From: Microterricola pindariensis
GTDB lineage: Bacteria > Actinomycetota > Actinomycetes > Actinomycetales > Microbacteriaceae
Direction of reading: 5' to 3'
Length of the DNA stretch: 64,000 bases
Assembly: GCF_002936985.1 (NCBI RefSeq)
Contig: NZ_MPZN01000002.1
Span: 1 to 64,000 of the forward strand
In this document: positions 34,192 to 43,396 of the stretch, piece after piece
Position numbering within the stretch: position 1 is the first letter of the stretch
Layout: each line of letters opens with the position of its first letter
Program-made: the position numbers and the translations under genes
The notes under the pieces: model-generated
The model's input: only the letters and a program-made list of their open reading frames with translations
What the model was told of the DNA's origin: nothing
Database searches by the model: none

Positions 34192-36339
34192 ATGCAGCCA
34201 GACCAGCAGCCTCCTCAGGAAGAAGCCAAGAGCGCCCTCGAACAGTACGGCGTTGACCTCACCGCCATCGCGGCGAGCGGCAAGCTCGACCCGGTGATCG
34301 GCCGGGACGCCGAGATCCGGCGGCTCAGCCAGGTGCTCACCCGCCGCACCAAGAACAACCCGGTGCTCATCGGCGAGCCGGGCGTCGGCAAGACCGCCGT
34401 CGTCGAGGGCCTGGCCCAGCGCATCGTCGAGGGTGACGTCGCCGACTCGCTCAAGGGGAAGAAGCTCGTCTCGCTCGACCTCAGCGCCCTCGTGGCCGGC
34501 GCCATGTACCGCGGCCAGTTCGAGGAGCGGCTGAAGAGCGTGCTCAAGGAGATCACCGAGTCCGACGGCGAGATCATCACCTTCATCGATGAGCTGCACA
34601 CGCTGATGGGCGCCGGCGGCGGAGAGGGCTCCGTCGCGGCATCCAACATGCTCAAGCCCATGCTCGCCCGCGGCGAGTTGCGCCTGATCGGCGCGACCAC
34701 GCTCAACGAGTACCGCGAGTACATCGAGAAGGACGCCGCCCTCGAGCGCCGCTTCCAGCAGGTGTTCGTCGGCGAGCCGAGCGTCGAGGACACGATCGCG
34801 ATCCTGCGCGGGCTGAAGGGCGCCTACGAGGCGCACCACGGGGTGACGATCAGCGACGGCGCCCTCGTCGCCGCGGCCACCCTGAGCAACCGCTACATCA
34901 CCTCCCGCCAGCTGCCGGACAAGGCCATCGACCTGGTCGACGAGGCGATGAGCCGGCTCAAGATGGAGATCGACTCCTCGCCGGTGGAGATCGACCAGCT
35001 GCAGCGCCAGGTGGCGCGGATGAAGGTCGAGGAGCTCGCGCTGAAGAAGGAGAAGGACGACGCCTCCAAGGAGCGGCTCGAGAAGCTGCGCGAGGAGCTG
35101 CGCGAGAAGGAGTCGGAGCTCAAGATCCTGGAGGGCCGCTGGGCGCGCGAGAAGAGCTCGCTGCACGCCGTCGGCGACCTCAAGAAGAAGCTCGACGACG
35201 CGACCCGCGCACGCGATCGCGCCATGCGCGAGGCGAACTACGCCGAGGCGTCCAAGCTCGAGTACACGACGATCAAGCAGCTGCAGGAGCAGCTGGCGGA
35301 GGCCGAGCAGGCCGAGAGTAACCCGATCGAGGACCGCATGGTCAACGAGCAGGTGACCGAGGAGGACATCGCCGCCGTCATCGCCGCGTGGACCGGCATC
35401 CCGGTCGGCCGGCTGCTCCAGGGCGAGACCGAGAAGCTGCTGCACCTCGAGAACGAGCTCGGCAAGCGCCTGATCGGCCAGAAGAAGGCCGTCGCCGCCG
35501 TGTCGGATGCCGTGCGCCGCACGCGCGCGGGCATCTCGGACCCCGACCGCCCGACCGGATCCTTCCTGTTCCTCGGGCCGACCGGCGTCGGCAAGACCGA
35601 GCTCGCCAAGGCGCTCGCCGAGTTCCTCTTCGACGACGAGAAGGCGATGATCCGCATCGACATGTCGGAGTACGGCGAGAAGCACAGCGTCTCCCGCCTC
35701 GTCGGAGCCCCTCCCGGCTACGTCGGCTACGAGCAGGGCGGCCAGCTGACCGAGGCCGTGCGCCGGCGCCCGTACTCGGTGATCCTGCTGGACGAGGTCG
35801 AGAAGGCGCATCCGGAGGTGTTCGACGTGCTGCTGCAGGTGCTCGACGACGGCCGGCTGACCGACGGCCAGGGCCGCACCGTCGACTTCCGCAACGTCAT
35901 CCTGGTGCTCACCTCGAACCTGGGCTCACAGTTCCTCGTTGACCAGTCCCTGACCTGGGCCGAGAAGGAGACCGCGGTGCAGCAGCTGGTGCGCCAGAAC
36001 TTCAAGCCCGAGTTCGTCAACCGGCTCGACGACATCGTGGTGTTCTCTGCGCTGACCCAGGAGGAGCTCGGCGAGATCGTGGAGCTCTACATCGACCGGC
36101 TGTCGAAGCGGCTGAGCAGCCGCCGGCTCACCCTGGCGGTGACCCCGGACGCCCGGCGCTGGCTGGCCGAGCGCGGCTACGACCCGATCTACGGGGCCCG
36201 GCCGCTGCGTCGCCTGATGCAGCACGAGATCGACGACAAGCTCGCGAATGCCCTGCTCAGCGGGGCCGTGCGCGACGGCGACCTGGTGCGGGTCGATCTC
36301 GCCGCGGACGGCAACGGCCTCACGGTGGGCGCCGACTAG
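34192..36339 (+). CDS. clpB: ClpB disaggregase lacking the N-terminal domain
   Basis: 715 residues. NBD1 begins at [23 protein letters not shown], with Walker [10 protein letters not shown] and Walker [10 protein letters not shown] full ClpB middle coiled-coil domain follows ([20 protein letters not shown] onward), then NBD2 with Walker [10 protein letters not shown] and Walker [13 protein letters not shown], and the C-terminal domain with the [12 protein letters not shown] arginine finger. The two Clp_N repeats (about 145 residues in E. coli ClpB) are missing; upstream in-frame sequence is antisense to the SMP-30 gene, so this is not a wrong start. There is no ClpP-binding IGF loop, so it is a disaggregase with DnaK, not a protease subunit. 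The HAIR box predicts heat-shock control by HspR. Confidence 0.95.
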   Translation: MQPDQQPPQEEAKSALEQYGVDLTAIAASGKLDPVIGRDAEIRRLSQVLTRRTKNNPVLIGEPGVGKTAVVEGLAQRIVEGDVADSLKGKKLVSLDLSALVAGAMYRGQFEERLKSVLKEITESDGEIITFIDELHTLMGAGGGEGSVAASNMLKPMLARGELRLIGATTLNEYREYIEKDAALERRFQQVFVGEPSVEDTIAILRGLKGAYEAHHGVTISDGALVAAATLSNRYITSRQLPDKAIDLVDEAMSRLKMEIDSSPVEIDQLQRQVARMKVEELALKKEKDDASKERLEKLREELREKESELKILEGRWAREKSSLHAVGDLKKKLDDATRARDRAMREANYAEASKLEYTTIKQLQEQLAEAEQAESNPIEDRMVNEQVTEEDIAAVIAAWTGIPVGRLLQGETEKLLHLENELGKRLIGQKKAVAAVSDAVRRTRAGISDPDRPTGSFLFLGPTGVGKTELAKALAEFLFDDEKAMIRIDMSEYGEKHSVSRLVGAPPGYVGYEQGGQLTEAVRRRPYSVILLDEVEKAHPEVFDVLLQVLDDGRLTDGQGRTVDFRNVILVLTSNLGSQFLVDQSLTWAEKETAVQQLVRQNFKPEFVNRLDDIVVFSALTQEELGEIVELYIDRLSKRLSSRRLTLAVTPDARRWLAERGYDPIYGARPLRRLMQHEIDDKLANALLSGAVRDGDLVRVDLAADGNGLTVGAD

Positions 36340-36351
36340 TCTCCCGATTTC

Positions 36352-36392
36352 GACAGGCCCAATCAGCGGGGATTCCCGCGGTTGGGCCTGTC
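36352..36392 (+). terminator. Terminator of clpB
   Basis: GACAGGCCCAA (36352-36362) and TTGGGCCTGTC (36382-36392) are perfect arms, with a smaller CGGG/CCCG stem inside, followed by CTGTTT. It lies 13 bp after the clpB stop. Confidence 0.85.
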
Positions 36393-36431
36393 CTGTTTGC
36401 GTAGGTTGAGCTTTCCGGGGCCCGACCCGGT

Positions 36432-36469
36432 GTTGGCTTCGGTCGCTGGCGCTCCCTCGAGCCAACGGG
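36432..36469. repeat. Single copy of the second intergenic repeat word, inverted
   Basis: GTTGGCTTCGGTCGC then CTCCCTCGAGCCAAC is the reverse complement of the word multiplied at 13431-13582 and spread through 95-949. It lies between clpB and the permease gene. Confidence 0.8.
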
Positions 36470-36590
36470 AGACGGGCGCCTCCGGTATCCGAGGCGCCGC
36501 CGGAAAACGGGCACTTGCGCTCCAGGAAGTTAATGGGCTAGAACATAGACCAATGATTCTTGCGGCTTGCCGCCCATCCTGGAGGACCCA

Positions 36591-38063
36591 ATGACGCAAT
36601 CCGCAGGCACCGTCGTCTCGGCCGAGAATCGGCGTCTGAGCGGCAATCTCGGCACCGTCGCCGTCACCTTCATGGTGATCGCCGCGGCAGCCCCGCTCAC
36701 CGTGGTCGGCGGCCTCCTGCCGATCGGACTCCTCGTCGGCAACGGATTGGGCTTCCCGGTCATGTTCCTCGTCGCGACCGGGATCCTGCTGCTCTTCGCG
36801 GTCGGGCTCACCTCGATGAGCCGCTTCATCCCCAATGCCGGATCCTTCTTCACCTTCGTCAGTCACGGCCTCGGCCGCACCCCCGGTGTGGCGACGGCGT
36901 GGCTCGCACTCGCCTGCTACACCACCGTCCAGGTCGCCGTCTTCAGCTACCTCGGCGGAACGCTCAGCTCCAGCATTGCGCTGCTCGGCGGCCCCGAGAT
37001 CGCCTGGTGGGTCTTCACGCTGATCTCGATCGCCGTCGTCGGCGTGCTCGGCTACCGCCACATCGAGCTCAGCTCCAAGGTGCTCGTCATCGTGCTGGGC
37101 GCCGAGATGGGCATCGTGCTGCTGCTCGGCCTGGTCATCCTGATCACGGGCGGCCCGGAGGGCCTCTCGCTCAGCCCGTTCTCGCTCGAGAACATCCTCT
37201 CCGGCTCGCCGGCGCTCGGCCTCATGTTCGCGATCGCCAGCTTCATCGGCTTCGAGTCGACCGTCGTCTACCGCAACGAGGTTCGCGACCCCGAGCGCAC
37301 GATCCCGCGCGCGACCTACGCCTCGGCCGTCATCATCGGCGTGTTCTACGCCTTCGCCGGCTGGGCCGTCATCATGGGCTTCGGCGAGTCCGCGGTCATC
37401 GACGAGGCCGCCGCCGACCCGGCCACCCTGCTCTCCCGCATCACCGACGAGTACCTCGGCCCGATCGGCGGCATCATCATCGCGGTGCTGTTCATGGGCA
37501 GCATGTTCGCCGCCGTGCTCTCGCTGCACAACGTGCTCACCCGCTACCACCACGGCATGGCCAACGCCCGAGTGATGCCGGACAGCCTCGGCATCGTCCA
37601 CCCCCGGCACCGCTCGCCGCACCGCGCTGCCGTTGTGCAGGTGAGCACCGCCGCCACCGTCGTCGTGCTCCTCGTGCTGATCGGCTTCACCGCGGAGAAC
37701 ATCTTCGCCTGGTTCGCCGGCATCGGCACGCTGGCGATCGTGCTGCTGATGGCGCTCACCTGCCTCTCGGTCATCGCCTACTTCCGGCGCACCCGGGTGC
37801 TGACCAGCCCCTGGCACACGGTCATCGCCCCCGGCCTCGGCTTCATCGGCCTGCTCGTCTCGGCCGGCCTCATCGCCGCGAACTTCCCGCTGCTGGTCGG
37901 CGATGTCGATGCGGACGGCAACCCCAGCTGGGGCGTGCTCAGCGCCGTGCTGCTCGCCGTCGTGATCGTCGCGCCGGTCATCGGCCTCGTGCAGGCCCTC
38001 GTGCTGCGCGCGAAGCGGCCGGAGGCCTACGCCCAGGTCATCGAGCGCTTCGGCGAGGATTGA
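36591..38063 (+). CDS. APC-family amino acid/polyamine permease
   Basis: 490 residues with about 12 transmembrane helices. GTVAVTFMVIAAAAPLTVVGG is the first helix with the APC Gly-rich unwound segment. FIGFESTVVYRNEVRDPERTIPRA is the highly conserved APC cytoplasmic loop 8-like segment. It imports an amino acid, amine or polyamine. It is the first gene of a run of six ending in a GntR regulator; the enzymes that follow suggest an amine substrate to be gamma-glutamylated. The ATG at 36591 has GGAGGA upstream. Confidence 0.9.
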   Translation: MTQSAGTVVSAENRRLSGNLGTVAVTFMVIAAAAPLTVVGGLLPIGLLVGNGLGFPVMFLVATGILLLFAVGLTSMSRFIPNAGSFFTFVSHGLGRTPGVATAWLALACYTTVQVAVFSYLGGTLSSSIALLGGPEIAWWVFTLISIAVVGVLGYRHIELSSKVLVIVLGAEMGIVLLLGLVILITGGPEGLSLSPFSLENILSGSPALGLMFAIASFIGFESTVVYRNEVRDPERTIPRATYASAVIIGVFYAFAGWAVIMGFGESAVIDEAAADPATLLSRITDEYLGPIGGIIIAVLFMGSMFAAVLSLHNVLTRYHHGMANARVMPDSLGIVHPRHRSPHRAAVVQVSTAATVVVLLVLIGFTAENIFAWFAGIGTLAIVLLMALTCLSVIAYFRRTRVLTSPWHTVIAPGLGFIGLLVSAGLIAANFPLLVGDVDADGNPSWGVLSAVLLAVVIVAPVIGLVQALVLRAKRPEAYAQVIERFGED

Positions 38064-38128
38064 CCAACACCACCCCGGCTCCGCACGCCCGCCGCCCGCC
38101 GGGCATCACCCCAGCACGAAGGAATCCC

Positions 38129-38878
38129 ATGTCTGTCCCCCTGCCCAAGCCACTGATCGGCTTCAGCGGCCGACGCGGTCGCGCCGAGTCCGTCGGCGCC
38201 CCGCGCGGCTTCCACGACGCCCCGCTCGACATCTACATGAGCGAGTACACGACCTCGGTGATCCGCTCGGGCGGCCTGCCGGTCAACCTGCCCATGGATG
38301 CCGACGCGAGCGAGCTCGTCGGCTACCTGGACGCCGTCGTGCTCTCGGGCGGCGAGGACGTCGACCCGCGCCGCTACGGAGAGGCGCCGGGCCCGCACAC
38401 GGGCTGGATCGACCCGCAACGGGACGCCTTCGAGATCGCGCTCATCGAGGCGGGGATCGCCCGTGGCATCCCCGTCCTCGGCATCTGCCGCGGCCAGCAG
38501 CTCATCAACGTCGCCCTCGGCGGCAGCCTCGTTCAGCACCTCGCCATCGGCGAGGGCGAGTCGCACGCCTCCTACGCGTACCCGCGTGCACAGCGCGTGC
38601 ACCCCGTTGTGCTCGAGGCCGGCAGCACGGCGGCCGCCCTCTACGGCGAGAGCGTCCTGGTCAACTCCTACCACCACCAGGCCGTCGGGCGCCTCGCCCC
38701 CGGCCTGCAGGTGACCGGGCGCGCCCCGGACGGCGTCATCGAGGCCATCGAGCACGAGAGCGCCCCCGTGATCGGGGTGCAGTGGCACCCGGAGGTCTTC
38801 GGTGGCGACCCTCTCTTCGACTGGCTCGTCCAGACCGCGCAGAACTCACAGCTCACACGACAGAAAGCAGCAGCATGA
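38129..38878 (+). CDS. Gamma-glutamyl-amine hydrolase, PuuD-like (peptidase C26)
   Basis: 249 residues of the class I glutamine amidotransferase fold. The nucleophile Cys lies in VLGICRGQQLIN and the catalytic His-Glu pair in GVQWHPE. VLSGGEDVDPRRY is a family segment. PuuD releases GABA or a related acid from its gamma-glutamyl conjugate and returns glutamate. It overlaps the SDR gene by 4 bp. It would reverse the conjugation by the glutamine-synthetase-like enzyme two genes downstream. Confidence 0.88.
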   Translation: MSVPLPKPLIGFSGRRGRAESVGAPRGFHDAPLDIYMSEYTTSVIRSGGLPVNLPMDADASELVGYLDAVVLSGGEDVDPRRYGEAPGPHTGWIDPQRDAFEIALIEAGIARGIPVLGICRGQQLINVALGGSLVQHLAIGEGESHASYAYPRAQRVHPVVLEAGSTAAALYGESVLVNSYHHQAVGRLAPGLQVTGRAPDGVIEAIEHESAPVIGVQWHPEVFGGDPLFDWLVQTAQNSQLTRQKAAA

Positions 38879-39645
38879 CTCCCCGGCACCAGAACAAGAA
38901 CGGCTTCATCACGGGCGGCGGCTCCGGCATCGGTCGGGAGACCGCGCTGCGTCTGGCGCGCGAGGGCGCCCGCATGATGATCACCGACGTCAACCTCGAG
39001 GCCGCCCAGGAGACGGTGTCGCTGATCGAGGCAGAGGGCGGCGTCGCCCTGGCCGCCCGCGTCGACGTGCGCGAGCGTGAGCAGATCCGTGCCGCCGTCG
39101 AGAGCGTGCGGGAGGCCTGGGGCAGCCTGCACCTGCTCGTCAACAACGCCGGCGTCGTCACCAACCACTCCTTCGAGACGCTGACCGAGGACGCCTGGGA
39201 CTTCGTCCTCGACGTCAACCTCAAGGGCCAGTTCCTCGTGGCCCAGGAGGTCGCGCCGCTGATCGGTGCGTCCGGCGGCGGGGCGATCGTCAACCTCTCG
39301 ACGGTGGAGGCCCTCGTCGTCGTCACCAGCGGAACCACCGCTCAGCCGCACTACAACGCGAGCAAGGGCGGCGTGCCCATGCTGACCAAGGCTCTCGCTG
39401 TCGAGCTCGCGCCGCAGGGCATCCGCGTCAACTGCGTCGCCCCCGGCCCCATCGCGACGAACTTCTTCGACCTCGAGAGCGTGACCAGCGCCGAGGGCCT
39501 GGAGTTCATGAAGCAGCGCCTGCTGGTGCCGCGCGTCGGCCAGCCGGCCGACATCGCCTCGGCGATCTCGTGGCTGCTGAGCGACGAGGCGTCGTGGATC
39601 GACGGCATCCAGCTCCCCGTCGACGGCGGCTGGCTCACCCGATGA
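38875..39645 (+). CDS. Short-chain dehydrogenase/reductase
   Basis: 256 residues, classical SDR. The cofactor loop is GGGSGIG, the NNAG motif lies in LLVNNAGVV and the catalytic Tyr-x-x-x-Lys in HYNASKGG. The C-terminal SDEASWIDGIQLPVDGGW is the usual ending. The cofactor is probably NAD(H), as Asp in ITDVN follows strand 2. It overlaps both neighbours by 4 bp. In the E. coli putrescine pathway this place is taken by the flavin oxidase PuuB, so it may oxidise an amino alcohol (such as a glutamylated ethanolamine) to an aldehyde. Confidence 0.88.
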   Translation: MTPRHQNKNGFITGGGSGIGRETALRLAREGARMMITDVNLEAAQETVSLIEAEGGVALAARVDVREREQIRAAVESVREAWGSLHLLVNNAGVVTNHSFETLTEDAWDFVLDVNLKGQFLVAQEVAPLIGASGGGAIVNLSTVEALVVVTSGTTAQPHYNASKGGVPMLTKALAVELAPQGIRVNCVAPGPIATNFFDLESVTSAEGLEFMKQRLLVPRVGQPADIASAISWLLSDEASWIDGIQLPVDGGWLTR

Positions 39646-41012
39646 AGGACTACGTGCTGGACCCGGCCGAGCTGGAGGCGCTCGGCATCCGCACCGTCAT
39701 CGTCGCCTCGCCCGACCTGCAGGGCCGCCTGATCGGCCGCAGGATCCCCGTCGACGGCTTCGACCGGGTCATCGAGAACGGCGTCGACGTCTGCACCTGC
39801 GTCTGGGCCTGGGACCTCGAGCAGGGCCTCGAACTCATCGACGCCGGGCTGTTCAAGCTGTGCAGCATGCACAACGGCGTCCCGGATGCCACGCTGCGAG
39901 TGGACCTCGGCACGCTCCGCCGCGCGGCCTGGCTCGAGAACGTCGCCATCTGCTTCGCCGACCCCGTCGACGTGCGCACCGGCGAACCGCTGGCCATCTC
40001 GCCGCGGGTGATGCTCAAGCAGGAGCTCGCGCGCTACGCGGAGCACGGCCTACAGCCGAAGGCCGGAACCGAGCTCGAGTTCTACCTGTTCCGCAACGAG
40101 CAGCGCGAGCTGCGCAAGAACGGCTTCCGCGACCTCGACCCCACCACGCTGATCCCCAGCGACTTCATGATCCACGAGGGCAACCTCTACGAGCCGTTCT
40201 TCCAGAAGCTCCGCGATGACCTCCTGGCCAGCGGCGTGCAGATGGAGGCGGCCCAGTCCGAGTGGGGCAGCGGGCAGTGGGAGATGACCTTCCGCTACGG
40301 CGAGCCGCTGGAGATGGCCGACCGGCATGCCCTGTACAAGCTGGCCGTGCGCGATTCCGCCGCCCGGGCCGGCATGACGGCGACGTTCATGGCCCGGCCG
40401 CTGAACGGCCAGCCCGGCTCCTCCTGCCACGTGCACTTCTCGGTGCAGGACGCCGCGGGCGAGCGCCTGTTCTGGAACGACGCCGCAGCCGAGAACATGA
40501 GCGACACCATGCTGAGCGCGATCGGCGGCGTGCTGGAGCACGCACCGGCCTTCATGGCCTGGTACTCGCCGACGATCAACTCCTACCGGCGCAACAACTC
40601 CGGCGATGTGGCCGGAAACGGCCGCACCTGGGGCTTCGACAACCGCACCACGACGGTGCGCGTCGTCGGGCACAAGCCGGAGCACCTGCGCTTCGAGTTC
40701 CGCCTGCCCGGCGCCGACACGAACCCGTACCTCACCCTGGTGGCGCTGCTCGCCTCCGCGCGGGACGGGATCGAGCGTGCCGTCGCCGCACCGGAGCCGA
40801 TCCGCGGCAACGCATACCTGCTGCCGGCCGACGAGGAGATGCCTGCCGACCTGCAGCAGGCGTCGAAGGCCTTCGTGGCAGCCGCGTTCCCGCGCGCGCT
40901 GTTCGGCGAGGACATCGTCGACCACCACCGGGTGCTGCTCGAGAACGAGTGGAAGACGTTCATGGCCGCGGTCAGCGACTGGGACCTCAACCGCTACTTC
41001 GATCGGGTGTGA
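39642..41012 (+). CDS. Glutamine-synthetase-like gamma-glutamyl-amine ligase
   Basis: 456 residues. The GS catalytic domain shows GTELEFYLF (metal Glu), ESEWGSGQWEMTFRY-type sequence (QSEWGSGQWE), SCHVHFSV and RRNNSGDVAGNGRTWGFDNRTTTVRV, close to the GS ATP/glutamate site. The usual nitrogen-regulation adenylylation site of GSI is not apparent. Such GS-like proteins include PuuA and the actinobacterial GlnA2/3/4 enzymes, which glutamylate polyamines or monoamines. Its operon partners (PuuD-like, aldehyde dehydrogenase) support that over glutamine synthesis. Coupled to the SDR gene by ATGA. Confidence 0.87.
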   Translation: MKDYVLDPAELEALGIRTVIVASPDLQGRLIGRRIPVDGFDRVIENGVDVCTCVWAWDLEQGLELIDAGLFKLCSMHNGVPDATLRVDLGTLRRAAWLENVAICFADPVDVRTGEPLAISPRVMLKQELARYAEHGLQPKAGTELEFYLFRNEQRELRKNGFRDLDPTTLIPSDFMIHEGNLYEPFFQKLRDDLLASGVQMEAAQSEWGSGQWEMTFRYGEPLEMADRHALYKLAVRDSAARAGMTATFMARPLNGQPGSSCHVHFSVQDAAGERLFWNDAAAENMSDTMLSAIGGVLEHAPAFMAWYSPTINSYRRNNSGDVAGNGRTWGFDNRTTTVRVVGHKPEHLRFEFRLPGADTNPYLTLVALLASARDGIERAVAAPEPIRGNAYLLPADEEMPADLQQASKAFVAAAFPRALFGEDIVDHHRVLLENEWKTFMAAVSDWDLNRYFDRV

Positions 41013-41016
41013 GCGC

Positions 41017-42477
41017 ATGAGTGCGACAGAGATGCCGCGGGCATTCCCCGAGCTGAACACCCTGATCCAGGGGCGCTTCGAGCCGAGCCCACACTCGGCG
41101 GGCCAGCTGTTCGAACCGAACAGCGGCCAACCGCTGGCCGAGAACCGCGGCTCATCGCTCGAGCAGCTCGATCGCGCCGTCGGCGCGGCGCACGCGGCGC
41201 ACGAGTCGGGCGAGTGGCGCGGGCTCGGCATCGCCGGCCGGGCCCCGCTGCTGCGGGCCCTGGCCGCCCGGCTCGATGAGCTGGGCGAGCAGATCGCGGT
41301 GCTCGATGCGGTGAACAGCGGCGTGCCCATCTCCGTCACGCGACTCTTCGCGGGAAGCGCCGGCGACACCGTGCGGGACGTGGTGGAGCGCGCGCTGGCC
41401 CTCGGGGACAGCCGCGCACTCGCAGCCGACGGCCGCGATGTGCGGCTGAACCGCGTGCCGTGGGGCGCCACCGCCCTGATCATGCCGTGGAACGCGCCGT
41501 CGGCGATGGCCGTCAAGAAGCTCGGCTACGCCCTCGCGGCCGGCGCCACCGTGGTGATGAAGCCGTCGCCGGCCTCGCCGTGGAGCACCGTGCTGATTGC
41601 ACAGGCAGCGGTGGCAGCCGGGATTCCCGCCGGGGTCGTCAACCTCGTGTTGGGCGGCGGCGAGATCGGCTCGGCCCTGGTCGCCGATCCGCGTATCCGC
41701 GCGATCTCGATGACGGGCTCGACCCCGACCGGGCGCGCCATCGCGGCATCCGCCGGGGCCAACCTCACCCGTCTGCGGCTCGAGCTCGGCTCGAACAACC
41801 CCGCCATCGTGCGGGCGGACGCCAACGTCGTGGAGGCCGCACGGGTGATCGCCGCGGGCGCCATGAAGCTGTCTGGGCAGTGGTGCGAGGCACCCCGCCG
41901 CGTGATCGCCGACCGCGCCCTGTTGCCCGAGCTGGTCGAGGCGCTGCGCGCCGAGCTCGCCGCCCTGCGAATCGGCTCCAGCCTGGATGACGGGACACAG
42001 CTGGGGCCGGTCGCGTTCCGGGAACGCCTGATTCAGCTGGAGGGGCAGCGGGATGCCCTCGAGGCGCAGGGCGCCGTCATCCACCGGGAGGGCGCCGTGC
42101 CCGATGAGGGCTGGTTCTTCCAGCCGAGCATCGCCGTGGCCGAGGAGATCGACGTCGAGCTGGAGATCTTCGGCCCGCTCCTGACGGTGCAGCCGTCCGA
42201 CGGCGATGCGCACGCCCTGGCCCTCGCGAACGCCGGCCACGTCGGGCTCGCCGGCTATGTCTTCGGCGGGGACGAGCAGGCCGCCCTGCAGATGGGCGCC
42301 GGTCTCATCGCCGGCGAGGTGAAGGTGAACGGCAGCTCGGTTCTCGATATGGCCGCAGACTCGGCGCAGAGCTTCTTCGGCCTGAGCGGTCTCGGCGGCC
42401 ACGGAGATGCCGATGTGCTTGACTTCTTCTCTGGCACCCAGATCGTCGGTACCGACCGACCAGGGATGCCTCTCTGA
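41017..42477 (+). CDS. NAD(P)-dependent aldehyde dehydrogenase
   Basis: 486 residues. Landmarks are the cofactor segment LIMPWNAPSAMAVKKLGYALAAGATVVMKPS, the general-base Glu in RLELGSNNP and the nucleophile Cys in SGQWCEAPRR. The usual LELGGK is altered to LELGSN. It would oxidise the aldehyde formed by the SDR to the corresponding acid, the PuuC role. Starts 4 bp after the ligase stop. Confidence 0.88.
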   Translation: MSATEMPRAFPELNTLIQGRFEPSPHSAGQLFEPNSGQPLAENRGSSLEQLDRAVGAAHAAHESGEWRGLGIAGRAPLLRALAARLDELGEQIAVLDAVNSGVPISVTRLFAGSAGDTVRDVVERALALGDSRALAADGRDVRLNRVPWGATALIMPWNAPSAMAVKKLGYALAAGATVVMKPSPASPWSTVLIAQAAVAAGIPAGVVNLVLGGGEIGSALVADPRIRAISMTGSTPTGRAIAASAGANLTRLRLELGSNNPAIVRADANVVEAARVIAAGAMKLSGQWCEAPRRVIADRALLPELVEALRAELAALRIGSSLDDGTQLGPVAFRERLIQLEGQRDALEAQGAVIHREGAVPDEGWFFQPSIAVAEEIDVELEIFGPLLTVQPSDGDAHALALANAGHVGLAGYVFGGDEQAALQMGAGLIAGEVKVNGSSVLDMAADSAQSFFGLSGLGGHGDADVLDFFSGTQIVGTDRPGMPL

Positions 42478-42479
42478 AC

Positions 42480-43235
42480 GTGAGTGCGAAGGAGGGCCAG
42501 TTGGGGGAGCGCGTGAACCCGCCCGTCGAGATCGACCCAACCGGCCTGCGGGCGCGGCCGGGATACCACGACGTCGTCGACTTCCTGCGGCGCGAGATCG
42601 CCCTCGGCCGGCTGCGGCCGGGCGACAGGCTGCCGGCCGAGCGCAAGCTCGCGGCGCAGCTGGGGGTGGCGCGCGAGACGCTGCGCCAGGCGCTCAAGGT
42701 GCTGGAGGCCGGCGGCCAGCTGCGCATCCTGCGCGGTGCAGCGGGCGGGCCGGTGGTCCAGCAGGCCGAGCCGGATGCCGCGTCGCTGCACACGGAACTC
42801 GTGGCGCGCGGCGGTGACATCATCGGGTTCACCGAGTTTCGCGGCGTCGTAGAGGGGGCGGCGGCGCGGATGGCCGCGGAGCGCCGGAGCGACGCAGTCG
42901 TCGAACGGCTCGAGGCCGCACAGGAGGAGCTCGCCGCGGCCGTCACGAAGGCTGAGTCGCGGCTGGCCGACAGCGCATTCCACCTGACCATCGCGGAGGC
43001 CGCCGACAACCCGATGCTCGCCCACGCCATCGACGACGCCCGCGTGCGCGTCTTCGACTCGGTCGACCTGATGCCGTTCGAGTTCATCAAGGAATCGAGC
43101 TACCTGGCGCACCAGCGGATCCTCGAGGCGATCCGCGCGCGCGACCCCGAGGCGGCATCCGAGGCTATGCGGGCGCACATCGCCACGACAAAATTGGAGT
43201 TCGAGCGCATCATCGACGCCCCCGGCGCCGACTAG
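42480..43235 (+). CDS. GntR/FadR-family regulator of the amine operon
   Basis: 251 residues. The winged HTH (about 28-95) reads GDRLPAERKLAAQLGVARETLRQALKVLE. The FCD domain (about 105-240) has DSAFHLTIAEAADNP and the C-terminal His in AHQRILEAI. It is the last gene of the operon and probably represses it. The GTG at 42480 has no clear ribosome site; a TTG at 42501 preceded by AAGGAGG would give a 244-residue protein and may be the true start. No clear operator palindrome was found ahead of the permease gene. Confidence 0.85.
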   Translation: MSAKEGQLGERVNPPVEIDPTGLRARPGYHDVVDFLRREIALGRLRPGDRLPAERKLAAQLGVARETLRQALKVLEAGGQLRILRGAAGGPVVQQAEPDAASLHTELVARGGDIIGFTEFRGVVEGAAARMAAERRSDAVVERLEAAQEELAAAVTKAESRLADSAFHLTIAEAADNPMLAHAIDDARVRVFDSVDLMPFEFIKESSYLAHQRILEAIRARDPEAASEAMRAHIATTKLEFERIIDAPGAD

Positions 43236-43250
43236 CGCCATCCCCCTCCC

Positions 43251-43354
43251 GTTGGTCGAGTGGGCCCGCCAGGGCCGCATCGAGACCTGGTTTCCGGCCG
43301 GATACCGCTCCGCGCGCGGGGTCTCGATACGCTCGTTCCGCGCTACTCGACCGA
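43251..43354. repeat. Single unit of the first intergenic hairpin repeat
   Basis: GTTGGTCGAGTGG..GCATCGAGACC (left arm) and GGTCTCGATAC..CTACTCGACC (right arm) copy one unit of the 95-949 array, with about 40 bp between arms. It lies between the GntR gene and the dehydrogenase gene and may also terminate transcription. Confidence 0.85.
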
Positions 43355-43396
43355 CGGGGGCAGCTTCAGCCGACGCGGCAGGCGTAGGCTCAAACC

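Noticed and set aside
33670-36339. A longer start for clpB giving 889 residues
   Set aside because: The extra residues are antisense to the SMP-30 gene and do not resemble the Clp_N repeats; the HAIR box would fall inside the gene.
36530-36590. GntR operator ahead of the amine permease (AGAACAT..ATGATTCT)
   Set aside because: The symmetry is poor, with an indel between arms, and no other copy supports it.
36382-36594. 70-codon ORF after clpB
   Set aside because: It overlaps the clpB terminator and an intergenic repeat and has no ribosome site.
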